DNA from: Straminergon stramineum
Taxonomy: Eukaryota > Streptophyta > Bryopsida > Hypnales > Calliergonaceae
Assembly: GCA_963920665.1 (NCBI GenBank)
Contig: OY987265.1
Location: 10,979,001-11,043,000 of the forward strand
Length of the DNA stretch: 64,000 nt
Direction of reading: 5' to 3'
The position numbers were made by a program, and so were the translations under genes. This document shows positions 48,801 through 59,280 of this stretch, one piece after another; position 1 is the stretch's first letter; every line of letters starts with the position of its first letter. The notes below the pieces were generated by a model, which worked only from the letters and a program-made list of their open reading frames with translations, did no database searches and was not told the origin of the DNA.

Positions 48801-50333
48801 ACACAATATGAATAAAAAGTCTGAATTTTTAAAGTGTTAGAAAAGAAATATATTAAAAATCGTCCCCACACTTTCATGAATAGAGGTTGAATCATTTTAT
48901 ACAGAAATCTGTGAGGGTTGATTTTAGGTCACCTTAGACATCAACAAAGTGGATCCGTCTCATGAGAGTTTGATATAATAAACAGCTGCTTTTAAGAGTA
49001 TAACTGTTGCAATTATGGTGACGGACAGAATGAGAGCCTCAATGGAGGTGGAACCTTCTTTGTGAACAAGCACAAAGACCTCCGCATCCGAGTTGTCCAT
49101 GGGAACACTTTGACTGCAGCAGTCATTCTCAACGAGTTGCCCAAAGGCGTGAAGGAGATTTTCATCACAGGTGCCACGTCGAAGCTGGGCCGTGCAATTT
49201 CACTGCACTTGTGCCAGCGAGGTGTGCGAGTTTTGGTGAGTTTCATTTTTGCCCCCAGTCAAACCTTGATAACATTCCATAGCACCTTGATTAATGTTCA
49301 AATCACTCTGGAAGTCGGCTGAACAAATTGATGCAGGGCTGTACTTGGAAATATAGATAACTGCATTGATTTAATATACCTTACACCAAGCCTATTTTAG
49401 AGTTGGAAATTAATTTGGGGAGGTTAGATTGGTCTTGAAATACTTTTTCCTTGAAATAAATTTTCCTTGAAAGAGAAGTGGAATTGACATCTAACCCAAG
49501 TCGTTTCGTATGTTTTGGAGCTTCGTGGAATTAGTTATGAGTTTTTAAAGTTGAAATGCAGTGGTCACTAAAAGCATCCTCCTCTTGAATCGTACACGAT
49601 TTGTACATTGCGGAAGCAATGAGAAATCCGAATGTACAAATTATAGTGTACATATTACGAGATTGATGCTTTTGAAGCCTGAGCGCTTATGAAACTCGTA
49701 CTTTATTATCTATTTGTACATCAAACCTCGGTGCTCCGTTCAGATGTTGACAACTTCCCGAGATCGGTTTGAGACGATCCAATCCGAATTGGCACCCCAG
49801 TACCGAGAAAACATGGTCCAAGTGACGAAATACGAAGCTGCACGAACATGTAAAACTTGGGTGATGGGGAAATGGGCGACGCCGGCTGAACAGAAATGGG
49901 CACCTCCCGGCACACACTTCCATCAATTTGTGGTACCAACGATTGAGGAATGCCGAAGCGACTGCACTTACGGGAAGCTCTCGGGCATGCACGTGCCCAA
50001 AGAAATGAAAGGCTTCCGCTCATGCGAGGTACCCCAAAATTCTCACACAACCCGCCTTCGAACTCTGGTTTCTTTGTTGCTCGAGGGTTTTAACCTCTTT
50101 TCAATTTGATTTTCACAAATTGATAGAATCACCTATATTTTGACACGAGAGAATTGAATGTTGGTTTTTTGTAGATGACAATGCCTAGAGGTGTGGTGCA
50201 CGCTTGTCATGCGGGAGGACTTGTCCACGCTTTGGAAGGGTGGACGCACCATGAAGTCGGTGCCATTGATGTGAACCGCATTGACGAAACATGGGATGCT
50301 GCTCTGAAGCATGGTTTCAAACCTGTTGGTTGA
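42815..50333 (+). CDS. CER3: CER1/CER3-family wax gene, copy B, with a 2-base deletion at the start of exon 2 (possible pseudogene)
   Basis: Exons matching copy A: 42815-42874, 44707-44925, 46294-46529, 46974-47193, 47724-48102, 48535-48642, 49029-49235, 49744-50028, 50175-50333. All have GT-AG borders and the lengths of copy A, except exon 2 (219 instead of 221). One CT is missing after TACACT, so the usual splice reads 19 altered residues after residue 20 and then TGA. An acceptor 26 bases upstream (TTTTCAG, exon from 44681) adds 24 net bases and restores the frame, giving a predicted 632 residues with GGCGMCGCS replacing one Tyr. The histidine boxes and all CER3-type C-terminal motifs are intact, and no other lesion is visible. 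The normal function would be alkane formation for cuticular wax. Whether this copy makes protein depends on splicing. Confidence 0.8.
45237..45563 (+). mobile_element. MITE in intron 2 of gene B (counterpart of 9158-9481)
   Basis: Same termini and inner hairpin as the copy A element. Immediately downstream, a short extra inverted copy of the terminus (AAGGTAGAAGGTCC, 45581-45594) is present that copy A lacks. Confidence 0.65.
45768..45989 (+). mobile_element. TTAA-flanked MITE in intron 2 of gene B
   Basis: TTAA at 45764-45767 and 45990-45993 surround a 222-base element beginning CCCTTGAACGACG and ending CGTCCAAGGG. Copy A has no insertion: GAGAGGGTTATCTGG continues directly. TTAA duplication with CCC/GGG ends resembles piggyBac-type MITEs. 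A TTA/TAA (Tourist-type) reading is less symmetric. Five relatives are recognisable in the window. Confidence 0.75.
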
Positions 50334-50378
50334 GTTGTGAACAATCTTTGCGTCATGAGTTTGTATTTGCCTCAAGTG

Positions 50379-50913
50379 GCCGGGTAGGCAACTCCTATCA
50401 GAATAAAATTTATTTATGAAAACTTCAAATGCATAATAAGTTACTCTAAGGGTTTATGATTGTAAAGTAAAAAATCTCGAGTGAAAGTACCTTAAGAGAC
50501 AAATTCAATGATATAACAATTAATGAAAATAGAAATATATTATGTAAGTTATAAAAAATAATAAGTAAATAATAAATCAAATCATAAATATAGGTATGCT
50601 CATCTAGAGATTGGGCCATAATTTACAATAATTAATTATAATAAAAGAAAATAAGTTTTATTTTATTATCTAGGTAAATGTAGATGTTCTAGTGTTTTAT
50701 GTAATACAATAGTAAGATCATGTGTACTTTCTTCTAAATATGATATTTTGTCTTATAAAATTTGAATTCTTATAGTATTTAACCTAAGATTTTTTTTCAA
50801 AAAATTTATTCATAAATTTTTTTCACTTGTTATAATTGCATAATCAACTTGAAAATGGATTTATGATCAGAGCACCCCTACAGATTATATTATAGTACAG
50901 TTGCTTACCCGGG
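50379..50913. mobile_element. hAT-like MITE just downstream of gene B
   Basis: The 8-base direct repeat CTCAAGTG (50371-50378 and 50914-50921) encloses 535 bases with inverted ends GCCGGGTAGGCAACT and AGTTGCTTACCCGGG. Copy A has one related octamer, CTCTAGTG, and no insertion. Eight-base targets and short imperfect ends are typical of hAT elements. The interior is AT-rich and non-coding. It sits 45 bases after the stop codon, so it probably alters the 3' untranslated region or poly(A) site of gene B. Confidence 0.85.
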
Positions 50914-51213
50914 CTCAAGTGTATTTTAGCGATGATTTGGTTTACGTACCATAGAATCCCATCTTAATCTATAGGTTGTCTGTTAGCCAGCACTTCAATC
51001 CACCTCTAAATATTTTTCAGTGGTGTTAAACTATTTTAGTCGACATTAATAGCCATGGGTCGGCGGTCGGGTTGCTTCATTCTTCAATAGGATTTCTTAG
51101 CAACAGTTGCAGAAAGGAACTCAAGGTTTGATAGTGGTGAAGTTCGGTCATCTCTTTAGGAGTTGAAGTTGCTACAACCACAGATACTGGCTCTGAAGTC
51201 GGCACGTTGTATT

Positions 51214-51279
51214 ATCTGTAATTAATTTCAATATTATCTACTATAGTTAGACATCTCAACACCTTAAATGATTGACTAA

Positions 51280-51333
<54 letters not shown>

Positions 51334-51954
51334 GATTTTTATATTCATTTAGTCCTTGAATTGCCAAAGGACCAAAACTATTGTTTTATATCCTAAATTA
51401 CAAAAGAAAGAAAAAAATATTTCCTCATAAATCTCTTTTAAAAATTCATCGTCTTGTTGGAGCAATTTACATCTTTCAACTATTATTTTACACATGGTTC
51501 TTTACTTTCCCAAGACATGCATGTCATCTTCAAAAGAATTTTCAAGCTTACTCATATTTGGCTAATCAACATTCACAAATGGTCAAACAATTTAATTTTA
51601 TATTGAGAAACGTATGATTTTCATCCTACTGTAAATGCAAAATCATATATGTTTACGGTAGGTGCAAAATTCATGCCATTTTGGTTAATTTTCAATTTCA
51701 GAATGTCGTCTTTTATTATTTCAAAAAATGAAATGCAAATAATATAATAGTACATTTCAGCACTTTTTTCACATTCTCTTCTAATTGAAAAAGGTGCATC
51801 AGTGCAGCTATGCTGTATAGCTTCTTTTTTGGACGGTTTTGGACAGGTTTTTTTTTCTTTTTTACATTTTGGAGAAGAGGCTAATTGTTTCTTCAATACT
51901 TGAGTGATACTTGGTGATAACTATATGAAAACTAGGTGATCCCTAGATAAAACT
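51214..51954. other. Sequence right of copy B with (AT)n microsatellite
   Basis: Similarity to copy A stops at about 51213. An uninterrupted AT run of about 24 units lies at 51283-51330. The remaining sequence is AT-rich with no recognised gene. Confidence 0.6.
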
Positions 51955-52176
51955 TGGCTAAAGGACGGATTGGTGACCGTGGAAATCCTTCCTTTTGGAA
52001 CCATGTGACATCATCTACTTTAAAAAAATTAAAAAAACACATTGGAGGTCAAAGTATTGTAGAAGATCTTCCCTTTCCACACAAAATTCCAAAGATGAAT
52101 AGTTGCAGTTTTGTCCTAGATAGAGAGATTCCTTGTCATCCATTGGATGCTAAATGTCCGTGTCAATGTTTATGGG
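51955..52176 (-). mobile_element. TTAA-family MITE, reverse orientation
   Basis: The blocks GGTGACCGTGGAAATCC, CATGTGACATCATCTAC, GTAGAAGATCTTCCC and CTTGTCATCCATTGGATGC are the reverse order and complement of the family. The end GGG is followed by TTAA at 52177-52180. The other end (near 51955) is less clear. Confidence 0.6.
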
Positions 52177-52329
52177 TTAAAATACATTGGTAATTTGACT
52201 ATTTTGACCCCCAAATGAAAATTTCCTTTCCGAAAAGTAGCCAACATCAACATCAATCTATTGGCTGTAGCCAATTGGTGAGCATTCGTGCATACCAAAA
52301 CCACTGATAAAGTTTGGGATGCCTTTTCA

Positions 52330-52910
52330 CCGGCTTCTTCCTGCAAGTCCAAGCGGAACTGTCCCCTGCAAATGATCGATGTCGTCGGTGCTGAGTGCTG
52401 ACTTGACTACCTCGATGATAGCCTGATCGGCCTCGTCCTTCTCCGCCCGGTCGGGGATGTTAAGTTATGTCCACCTGCATTACAGTAGTACCTTATCCGG
52501 ATTTGGTTTGCAGGTGACGTGAGACTGTGATCGAGAGAGTTCGATTGATCGATGATTCTCTCGATCAGCGCTCAGACTGCGGAACTGCAACTTCCGCTGA
52601 CAGATCGACGTGCTGCACTGCTGTGATATGCTTAGACCCCTGGCGCAAGGATTTCTTGCCGCTGATGGCGTAGATTCACTTGTCAGTAGGAGGACTCCGA
52701 GGAAATTCTTAGTTCATTTGTCCAGGACGGACTCCAGGCACGCATATAGGCAGGCAGGCAGGCTCCCGTCACTCTCATACGTCACTTTGCAACGTCACTC
52801 TGCAAAACGTGACGGATCATTCTCTAACTCAGCAGGGTTTAGGGTAGAATCACGCATTTCTGACCACGGACCCATACCCAACTTGTAAGGTGTACAGTAG
52901 GCGTAGTTAT
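52330..52910. other. GC-rich low-copy island, possible gene fragment
   Basis: Markedly GC-richer than its surroundings and without relatives elsewhere in the window. On the minus strand about 42 codons are open from roughly 52456 to 52330 (IPDRAEKDEADQAIIEVVKS is part of the read), ending at a GT that could be a donor. Upstream there are CAG-type acceptor-like sites but no frame joins cleanly. A short (GGCA)n run is near 52752. It could be a promoter/first-exon region or an exon remnant. I do not recognise a protein. Confidence 0.25.
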
Positions 52911-53186
52911 TTCCATCCCTTTTTTTTTTAATTTTTTGAGAAAGTGCCAAGATGGTGATCACCAATTTCTTTTGTAAAGCATTGTATTTCTATATTCATC
53001 CACCTTGGGACCAAATTAACACTTTTCAATCATATTCATGAACTTTTTTTCTCTTGTTTAACGTTGGGATTAATGAGGTCATGACACATAATTGTCCTAA
53101 AGTAGTGAGCAAGCTAGAAAGTTCAAAGTAATAAGTGGGAAAATAGTGCTTGAATGATCAAAATTGGAAGGGTCTAGACATTAGCT

Positions 53187-53483
53187 ATGGGTCCTAAGCA
53201 CTTTAGAACTCCCAAAATTCATTGTAATTTTAATTCAAGGAAGAAAAGTATAGACAAATCTACAATCTCCATTATTTCTATCTTTCTACATGGCATAAAA
53301 TTTATATCACCTTCTATTGCTCTAGAACATGCACGGAAACACTTAAGTGATTGGCTATCAATGGGTGGTTCTACCATATTTGGCTTTAGAGCAAAGGAGA
53401 GAAGGCTTTGCATTGACAAAAATTTACAATTGTTACAAAGTTTGCAAAGGGACCTTACTAGTAGTAAAATAGGAGGTTCTTGA
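53187..53483 (+). pseudogene. Unrecognised reading frame shared with 18625-18898
   Basis: Open for 98 residues. It includes HCNFNSRKK, ISIISIFLHGIKF, ALEHARKHLSDWLSMGG and a Lys/Leu-rich end. The first two-thirds matches the minus-strand relic at 18.6-18.9 kb at protein and DNA level. The family is unknown to me. A transposable-element origin is likely because it recurs. Confidence 0.35.
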
Positions 53484-53790
53484 AATGCTAAGGCTCTAAA
53501 AATGACCACTTCTTCAAATGTACATTGTTTGTAAATGATGCTTTTTTGTTGTACCAACAATGTATAAATAGTGTATATTTGAAGAGGTGGGTGATTTTAG
53601 AGCCCTATGCCATTTCAACTTCAAAAATTCATAACCAATTCTATAAAGCTCAAAAAATATGAAACAACTTCGATTAGATGCCAATTCCATTTTTCTTTCA
53701 AGGAAAACTTATTAAAAATATTTCAAGAAGTTTCACCTCCCCAAATTTAGTTTGAGCTCATAAAGAGGTGCTTTATGGACATGCTAGTGT
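53484..53790 (-). repeat. Reverse-orientation relative of the intron-2 MITE
   Basis: AAATGTACATTGTTTGTAAATG and ACAATGTATAAATAGTG form the inner hairpin. CTTTCAAGGAAAACTT, TTTCAAGAAGTTTCACC and GTGCTTTATGGACATGC follow the reverse order of 9158-9481. Confidence 0.5.
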
Positions 53791-54678
53791 AGTATAGCTG
53801 CTTGTTTCATTAGCCCTAAACCAAAAGAATAGATGTTTGCTTTGACAAAGTGAGATGCAAGAAATTTGAGGAGGACCTTTTATGAAAAATGAACTAATGC
53901 TAACAAGAGTGATCCCTCCATATTGCAGTTATTTGTTTCTTTTGTTTAGATCAAAAGAGACGAGGAGGTTTGCATTGACACAAGCTACATGTCAAGAATT
54001 TTGAGTGGAATCCATACCTCAAATGAGTTTTGTTTTGTTTTGTTATATTTATTACAGTGGGATCTCTTGAACCATGCATCCCCTAGATGCATTTTTAGCA
54101 CTGTCAAAAAGCCTTCAACAAGGAGGAGTGCATGGAATTTGTTTCATGTCTTTTGACTTATGACAAAAAAGATATTGAATTTTGAAGTTTTTATGAATTA
54201 AAAATTAAAAAACTACTTTGAATTTTGTTATATTATACTATGGCAATGGCACAAGGCATATTGGTCTGCCTTAAAAGCAAGAAGTTGCTAAAGGGACAAA
54301 GCCTCTCGTATCATAGCTACTTGTTTATTTTGAAAATTGCATAAAGGTCTTTTCAATAGAGTGATGGAGCTACTTACATATATGGGCATGGATGAAATTT
54401 GGAAAATGTGGATGATAATACATTTATTCATCTAAAAGTGTACGCAAGAATCCAAAATAGAGAAATACAATTTGAAGGTTTTGTAAAAATTTGGTGATCA
54501 TATCCACTAAAAAGGAGGAGATATTGTTGTGTATTCCTTCAAAAAAATTGGTATTTTTTTTAACTTGTAAATTTCTTAACTAAAAAATTTAGATAATAGA
54601 GAATTTTTTCAAAAGAGTAAGTTACTCCTCCAAAATATTTGTATCATTTATTTATGTAGAATATTTCTTCTTCATTCT
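53791..54678. other. Intergenic stretch, no gene seen
   Basis: AT-rich sequence without a convincing reading frame on either strand. It ends at the TCT target duplication of the following CACTA-type element. Confidence 0.5.
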
Positions 54679-55714
54679 CACTAGAAGAAAAACATCTCCA
54701 TTACAACCAGCTAAAATGCGACTAAGTATCTTATACATCTATCCTTTGACTATAGACCTCTCTATTTGCAACAAATCTTACTTCATTGTTTTGTGTCCTT
54801 GTTTTACATCATTAGTTTAATAGTATAATGTTGTAGTTGCAAAGTAGTTGTAGAATAAAATATTAAACAATGTTGTAGTTGCAAAGCAGTTGTAGAATGA
54901 AGTGTGTATGTTGTTTTAGTTGCAAAACAATCATAGAATGAAGTGTTAAGTGTAGGATTATGAGAGTTTTAACAGAGTTCAAATTTAGAATGAATGTAAA
55001 TTGTTCTCCATCCAATATTCATCACAATTGTCAATTTGGACAATGCATCCATTGTCTACACTCTACGGAATCCATCGTATCAATTTGTAGTCATAAAAAA
55101 TGACTAGGAAACGATTGCAACTATAAAATAAGAGTAGTTGCAAACAAGTTGTTTCCAAGTTGTTTTGTAGTCATTTCTTAGTCGTTCTATAGTTGTTTCG
55201 TAGTTATTTTGTAGTTGTTTCTTAGTTGTTCATAAAGTCATTTTCCAATTGTCTCACTTCAATAGTCTCATATCAATTGTCAAGAGTATCATTTGGTTGG
55301 GCATATAAGACTAATTTGTTATACTCTTAATGAATTCTGGTAATAGAATTCTCAAATATCAATTTATCAATTTCCAAATTCTACAAGTCATAAACTAGTT
55401 CCAAATAAGTCATAAACATGTTGCATATAAGTCATAGACAAATTGTATATAAGTCACAAACAAGTCGCAATGAAGTCACAAATGAGTTGCAAACGAGTTA
55501 CTAACAACTTGCATATATGCAAATACCACGTAAACAATCATGTCAGAAGAGTTCATCAACAAAGTTCCATGTAAGTTGTCGGATGGGAACATCCCCTTTT
55601 CACTATGCAACAACAATTTGACATGCAACTTGTCCACAACAACTCCAGGTTTCTAAAGTATCACCAATTGCAAATGTCCAATGCAACCTAAAAAAAACTC
55701 ATTTTCTTCTAGTA
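54679..55714. mobile_element. CACTA-type element, third family member
   Basis: Begins CACTAGAAGAAAAACATC and ends ATTTTCTTCTAGTA (last base changed from G). It is flanked by a 3-base direct repeat, TCT (54676-54678 and 55715-55717). The internal order of blocks matches 323-1621, including the GTTGCAAAGTAGTTG repeats and the TCGCAATGAAGTCACAAATG repeats. It has a different target site from copies A and B and so is an independent insertion. About 1.04 kb. Confidence 0.82.
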
Positions 55715-55717
55715 TCT

Positions 55718-56569
55718 ATTGATACATTACACAACATCTCTTGAAGCTTCTTGAATTAACAACAATTAAATGAAATGTACTTTTTCAAAACATTCATCAC
55801 CCATTGCGTGCATGGATGACTAGTTCGGAATTAAAAGCAAATTTTCATGAAAAGAAACTTTGATCTCTACATTTCCTTTCACAATTTAATACATAGTTCC
55901 TTAATGAAGTCACTTTCTTGGTTTGTAAGGTTGTATGAGACAAAAATAATTTGGGGAATGGCTAGATAGCTCATTTTTTCTTATGATTATGAAGAAAAAA
56001 TGGCAATGAATTAAAAAAAAATGTGTTGAAGAATTGAATTGAGAACATGAACCACCACCCACCTCCTTTTCATTCTTTAAAAAATTATGAGGTTGAAGTA
56101 GGTACAAGATAGAAGGAAAAAATAAATTGTTGAGAGCTCTAAGATGAAATTGAAACACACTACTCCCACAGATGAGAGTGTTCTAGAGAGAAAACTAAAC
56201 CATTTGCATTTTTGAAAATTAGAAATATTGAGTTTATAAACAAATCTAATATATATTTTCTTACAAATTCACTAGAATTGCCTGCAAACAAGAAGCTTCA
56301 TATCTTTCACATTACTTATCCAAATGGAATGAACCAAATTTATTTTTACATAGAAAAATATAATATACAATAAATAAATAAAATAAGGATTTATTTATTT
56401 TTTAAAGATTTTTTGTTTCCCACTCCCTCACTTGTTTGGGCTGATTGTAGCATAATTTTTGATACTAGGGACCAATTGATAGAAAATTATATTCCTAGAA
56501 GCCTAATCAATTTTCCTACCTTGAAATTTTCTTAAAAATAAATCTTGTCAAAAAGTGAGATCATAATTA
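55718..56569. other. Intergenic stretch, no gene seen
   Basis: AT-rich. About 56200-56500 resembles part of the dispersed repeat (AAGAAGCTTCA, CTTTCACAT, GGAATGAA blocks also near 31.9 kb). No gene is supported. Confidence 0.45.
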
Positions 56570-56800
56570 CACAATAAGAAACTTGCGTTTCAAGTGACAT
56601 TTTGTAATTTTTTCAAATGGATTTTAGGTGACAACAAGAAAAACAACTTGTGTTCTTATTTTGTCAATAATCACGTCCAATATAACATCTATTGGATGTG
56701 ATTGTTGACAAAAGTAACACAAGTTCTTTTTCTCACCATCACCTAAAATCTGTCTGAAAAAATTACAAAATGTCACCTGAGACGTCGGTTTCTTATAGTG
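56570..56800. mobile_element. CACTA-type hairpin MITE
   Basis: The 231-base element is almost wholly an inverted repeat with arms of about 110 bases. It starts CACAATAAGAAAC and ends TTTCTTATAGTG, with the 3-base direct repeat TTA at 56567-56569 and 56801-56803. Arms share GTGACATTTTGTAATTTTTT, ATTTTAGGTGA, ACTTGTGTT and CACATCCAATA-like blocks. Termini and target size fit the CACTA superfamily. Confidence 0.78.
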
Positions 56801-56803
56801 TTA

Positions 56804-58344
56804 CCTACCCGCATTTTCATGAACTTCAAGAATTTAGAGGATAATGGCATATCTACATCACTAAGTTAATCTCTAAAGTCCTAAAGTCCACATGGAGGAC
56901 TCTTGAGATTTTGGGGAGGCATAACCACATAAGTGACTTTAATATTTTGATATGATTTTTTGAAACTTTTCTAAAGATAGAAAATCACATTAGCTTTCTA
57001 GAAATATAATTTTTATTTCAACTATGGGTGCCTAGAAGCAAAAATAAGAAGTCTAAAAAGATATTTGATGGGCAACACCAAAAAGACCACAAAAAATTGA
57101 ATTTTTTTTCACAGATTATATTCTCTATCTACATGTGAAGCTTTGATTCATTCCATTTAGACTAGTGACAAGAAACTAATGGACAATCTTGTTTTTCAGG
57201 CAATATAATTGTCTTTTTGAAAAAACAACTTGTAAAATTTATTTCTACATGCAATTTTCACAATTTCCAAGAAATAAATAAGACAAGGTTAAGTTAATTT
57301 TCTTTCTAGAAAAATCTTACTACTGTAATTATTGTGTTTTTCAATACTATCTTAGAGCTATTATTGATTTAGTTTTTTCTTCAATCTTGTACTTACTTCT
57401 ACTTAAAAAAATTTTAAGAATGAAATAAACAATTTTTTATTTTGAAAAAATATAAAATAAAAATGAGTAGAACAAAAATTATAAGTTAAAAGATTCAATG
57501 CCAAACTAGTCAAGCAAGGAATGTTTTTGCTCTTTGCAATAGAAATGGCAATTATGAATGTTTCTTGATGAAAAAAAGGCTTTGGGACTTTAGGGGTCAA
57601 GTTCACATCATACTAGTTATTTTCTTGATTTATGCAAAACGCTTTATAAGAAAACCTAACATACTTGTGTATAATATTTTAGCTCTTGATTTTGACATTT
57701 AGAATGTGTATTTTTTTGCTTTTGAGGACATCTAGCAAAATGAAGCTTGTTAAGTCTAGTTTCTACTCCACTTGATACATTCAAAGAATTTCTAAAATGA
57801 ATATTTTCTTGTAGTTTGAGGTTGAAAGTCAAAATCTAGAATGACATAGAAATTCAGTTTATAATATGGTATTCAATAACATCATATATACCTATGTTGA
57901 AATTTTTTTAGATATTTTATGTCTATTTTGTATTTGATATGATTTTAATTCATGTTCACTAAAATATTCACTTTAATTTCAAATCTTTATAAAAACATTT
58001 TAAAAGTTTATGACTTACATAAGATCAATGTAGGTTGTTTTATATCAACTAGCCTTAGCCAATGTCAAGACTAGAATTTGGTTTAGGTTTTCAAATACTA
58101 GATCATGCATATATCATTGTAGGATGAAAATTTAAGGGAATGAAACAAGGTAGAATTTTGTAATTCAATTTTTTTTAAAACCAATGTGTAATCTAGTTTT
58201 GACATCCACTATTGTAGTGTTTTAGCCATTTTTGCTCTTTTTTAGATTTTTGAGGCTATGTTTGCTCTTTCAATGTAAGTTATGAGTGGAAGTTGATGAA
58301 AAGAAGACCTTAAGACTTTAGGGATTAACTCCTGAATGTATTTG
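56804..58344. other. AT-rich intergenic stretch, no gene seen
   Basis: No recognised coding sequence or bounded element. Short open frames here are low-complexity and unsupported. Confidence 0.45.
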
Positions 58345-59280
58345 ACTATACTTTCACAAAAAAATACTCCAAAACTACCATTTCTAGTATAAGTACCAAA
58401 TTTTAGAGAAAATACATTTTTGGATACATGTAACTATAGGATCTTGTATAACACTGGTTTGAGAACATGTGGAAAAAATTTCAAAACTTTTTCATTGTCT
58501 AGATTGAAAGATATTACCGTTTAAATTGACTAAAAGCCTTTTTTTGGCCCTGCAAAAATCTAGGCAGTTGCACCTCACAAGGTCAGATCATTAAGAAAAA
58601 ATGTCCAAAATGGTTGAAACTCTTTGGATTCATTCTTCAAGGCAAGTTGGCTACATGCTTGAAATTTTTTAGATCATTTGGAATTGTACAACATATAGGA
58701 AAATATGAGTAAGTAGAAAGAAGTAGAGAATGATTCAAAATACTAAATTGTTAACAATTTATATATGGAATTGAAAAATGACAATCCCCATGGTAGTAAT
58801 GTTGTAATAAACAATCTACACATAAAGTTTTTATTTTTTTTTCCAAAAATGTTGAAAATTGAGTTAAATAAAAGTCTTCAAAATTTATTTTAGAGTGGAG
58901 ATTCCATAACTATGCACAAACTACCTACAACTAAAACTCTTCATAACTTTCATCTCTTAAATAAAAATGGAATAATTTAAAGCTTTCCAAGTACATATAA
59001 ATCTAGAAAACCAATTTCAAATTTTTGTTTCTAAAAAAAGTGATTTTTAAAGAATTTTTTTTGTTGCTCGAGTTACCTGCTGAGCAATGAAAACTACATA
59101 TCATACAATAATTTTTTAACCATGTATTCAAAATTTATGAAAATTGTTGGGCCTTAGAGCTAATCCTTGGGCACATATTGTGTGAAATATTCAAAGAAAC
59201 AAAATAAAAATTCCATTCATGGAAAGCTGCCTAAAATTGCTATGTTGTCAGAAAATGCCATTTGGTCCTTTAGGGGTTAA
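58345..59280 (+). repeat. Dispersed AT-rich repeat, uninterrupted copy
   Basis: Counterpart of 26610-28060 without the 0.5-kb MITE, ending in GGTCCTTTAGGGGTTAA. The junction near 59085 (GTTACCTGCTGAGCAATG) is the empty site for the MITE at 27356-27858. Confidence 0.75.

Larger units (their letters stand above)
33892..51213. repeat. Segmental duplication, copy B
   Basis: Direct copy of 1-14306, about 17.3 kb long. Four insertions absent from copy A explain the extra length: 34681-35879, 37664-38714, 45768-45989 and 50379-50913. Removing them with their target duplications leaves about 14.3 kb. Copy B also lacks about 75 bases present in intron 1 of copy A (around 8093-8168). It keeps a full palindrome at 41171-41560 where copy A has one arm. 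The left limit given is only where alignment to base 1 of the window begins. Confidence 0.92.

Noticed and set aside
42815..50333. Calling gene B simply dead
   Set aside because: There is only one lesion, and a nearby upstream acceptor restores the frame exactly. The remaining exons and splice sites are intact, so the state is left open.
33892..51213. Copy B as a mis-assembled alternative haplotype of copy A
   Set aside because: Divergence in introns and flanks, four separate insertions and different surroundings on the right favour a true duplication. It cannot be excluded without read depth, so it is listed as a check.
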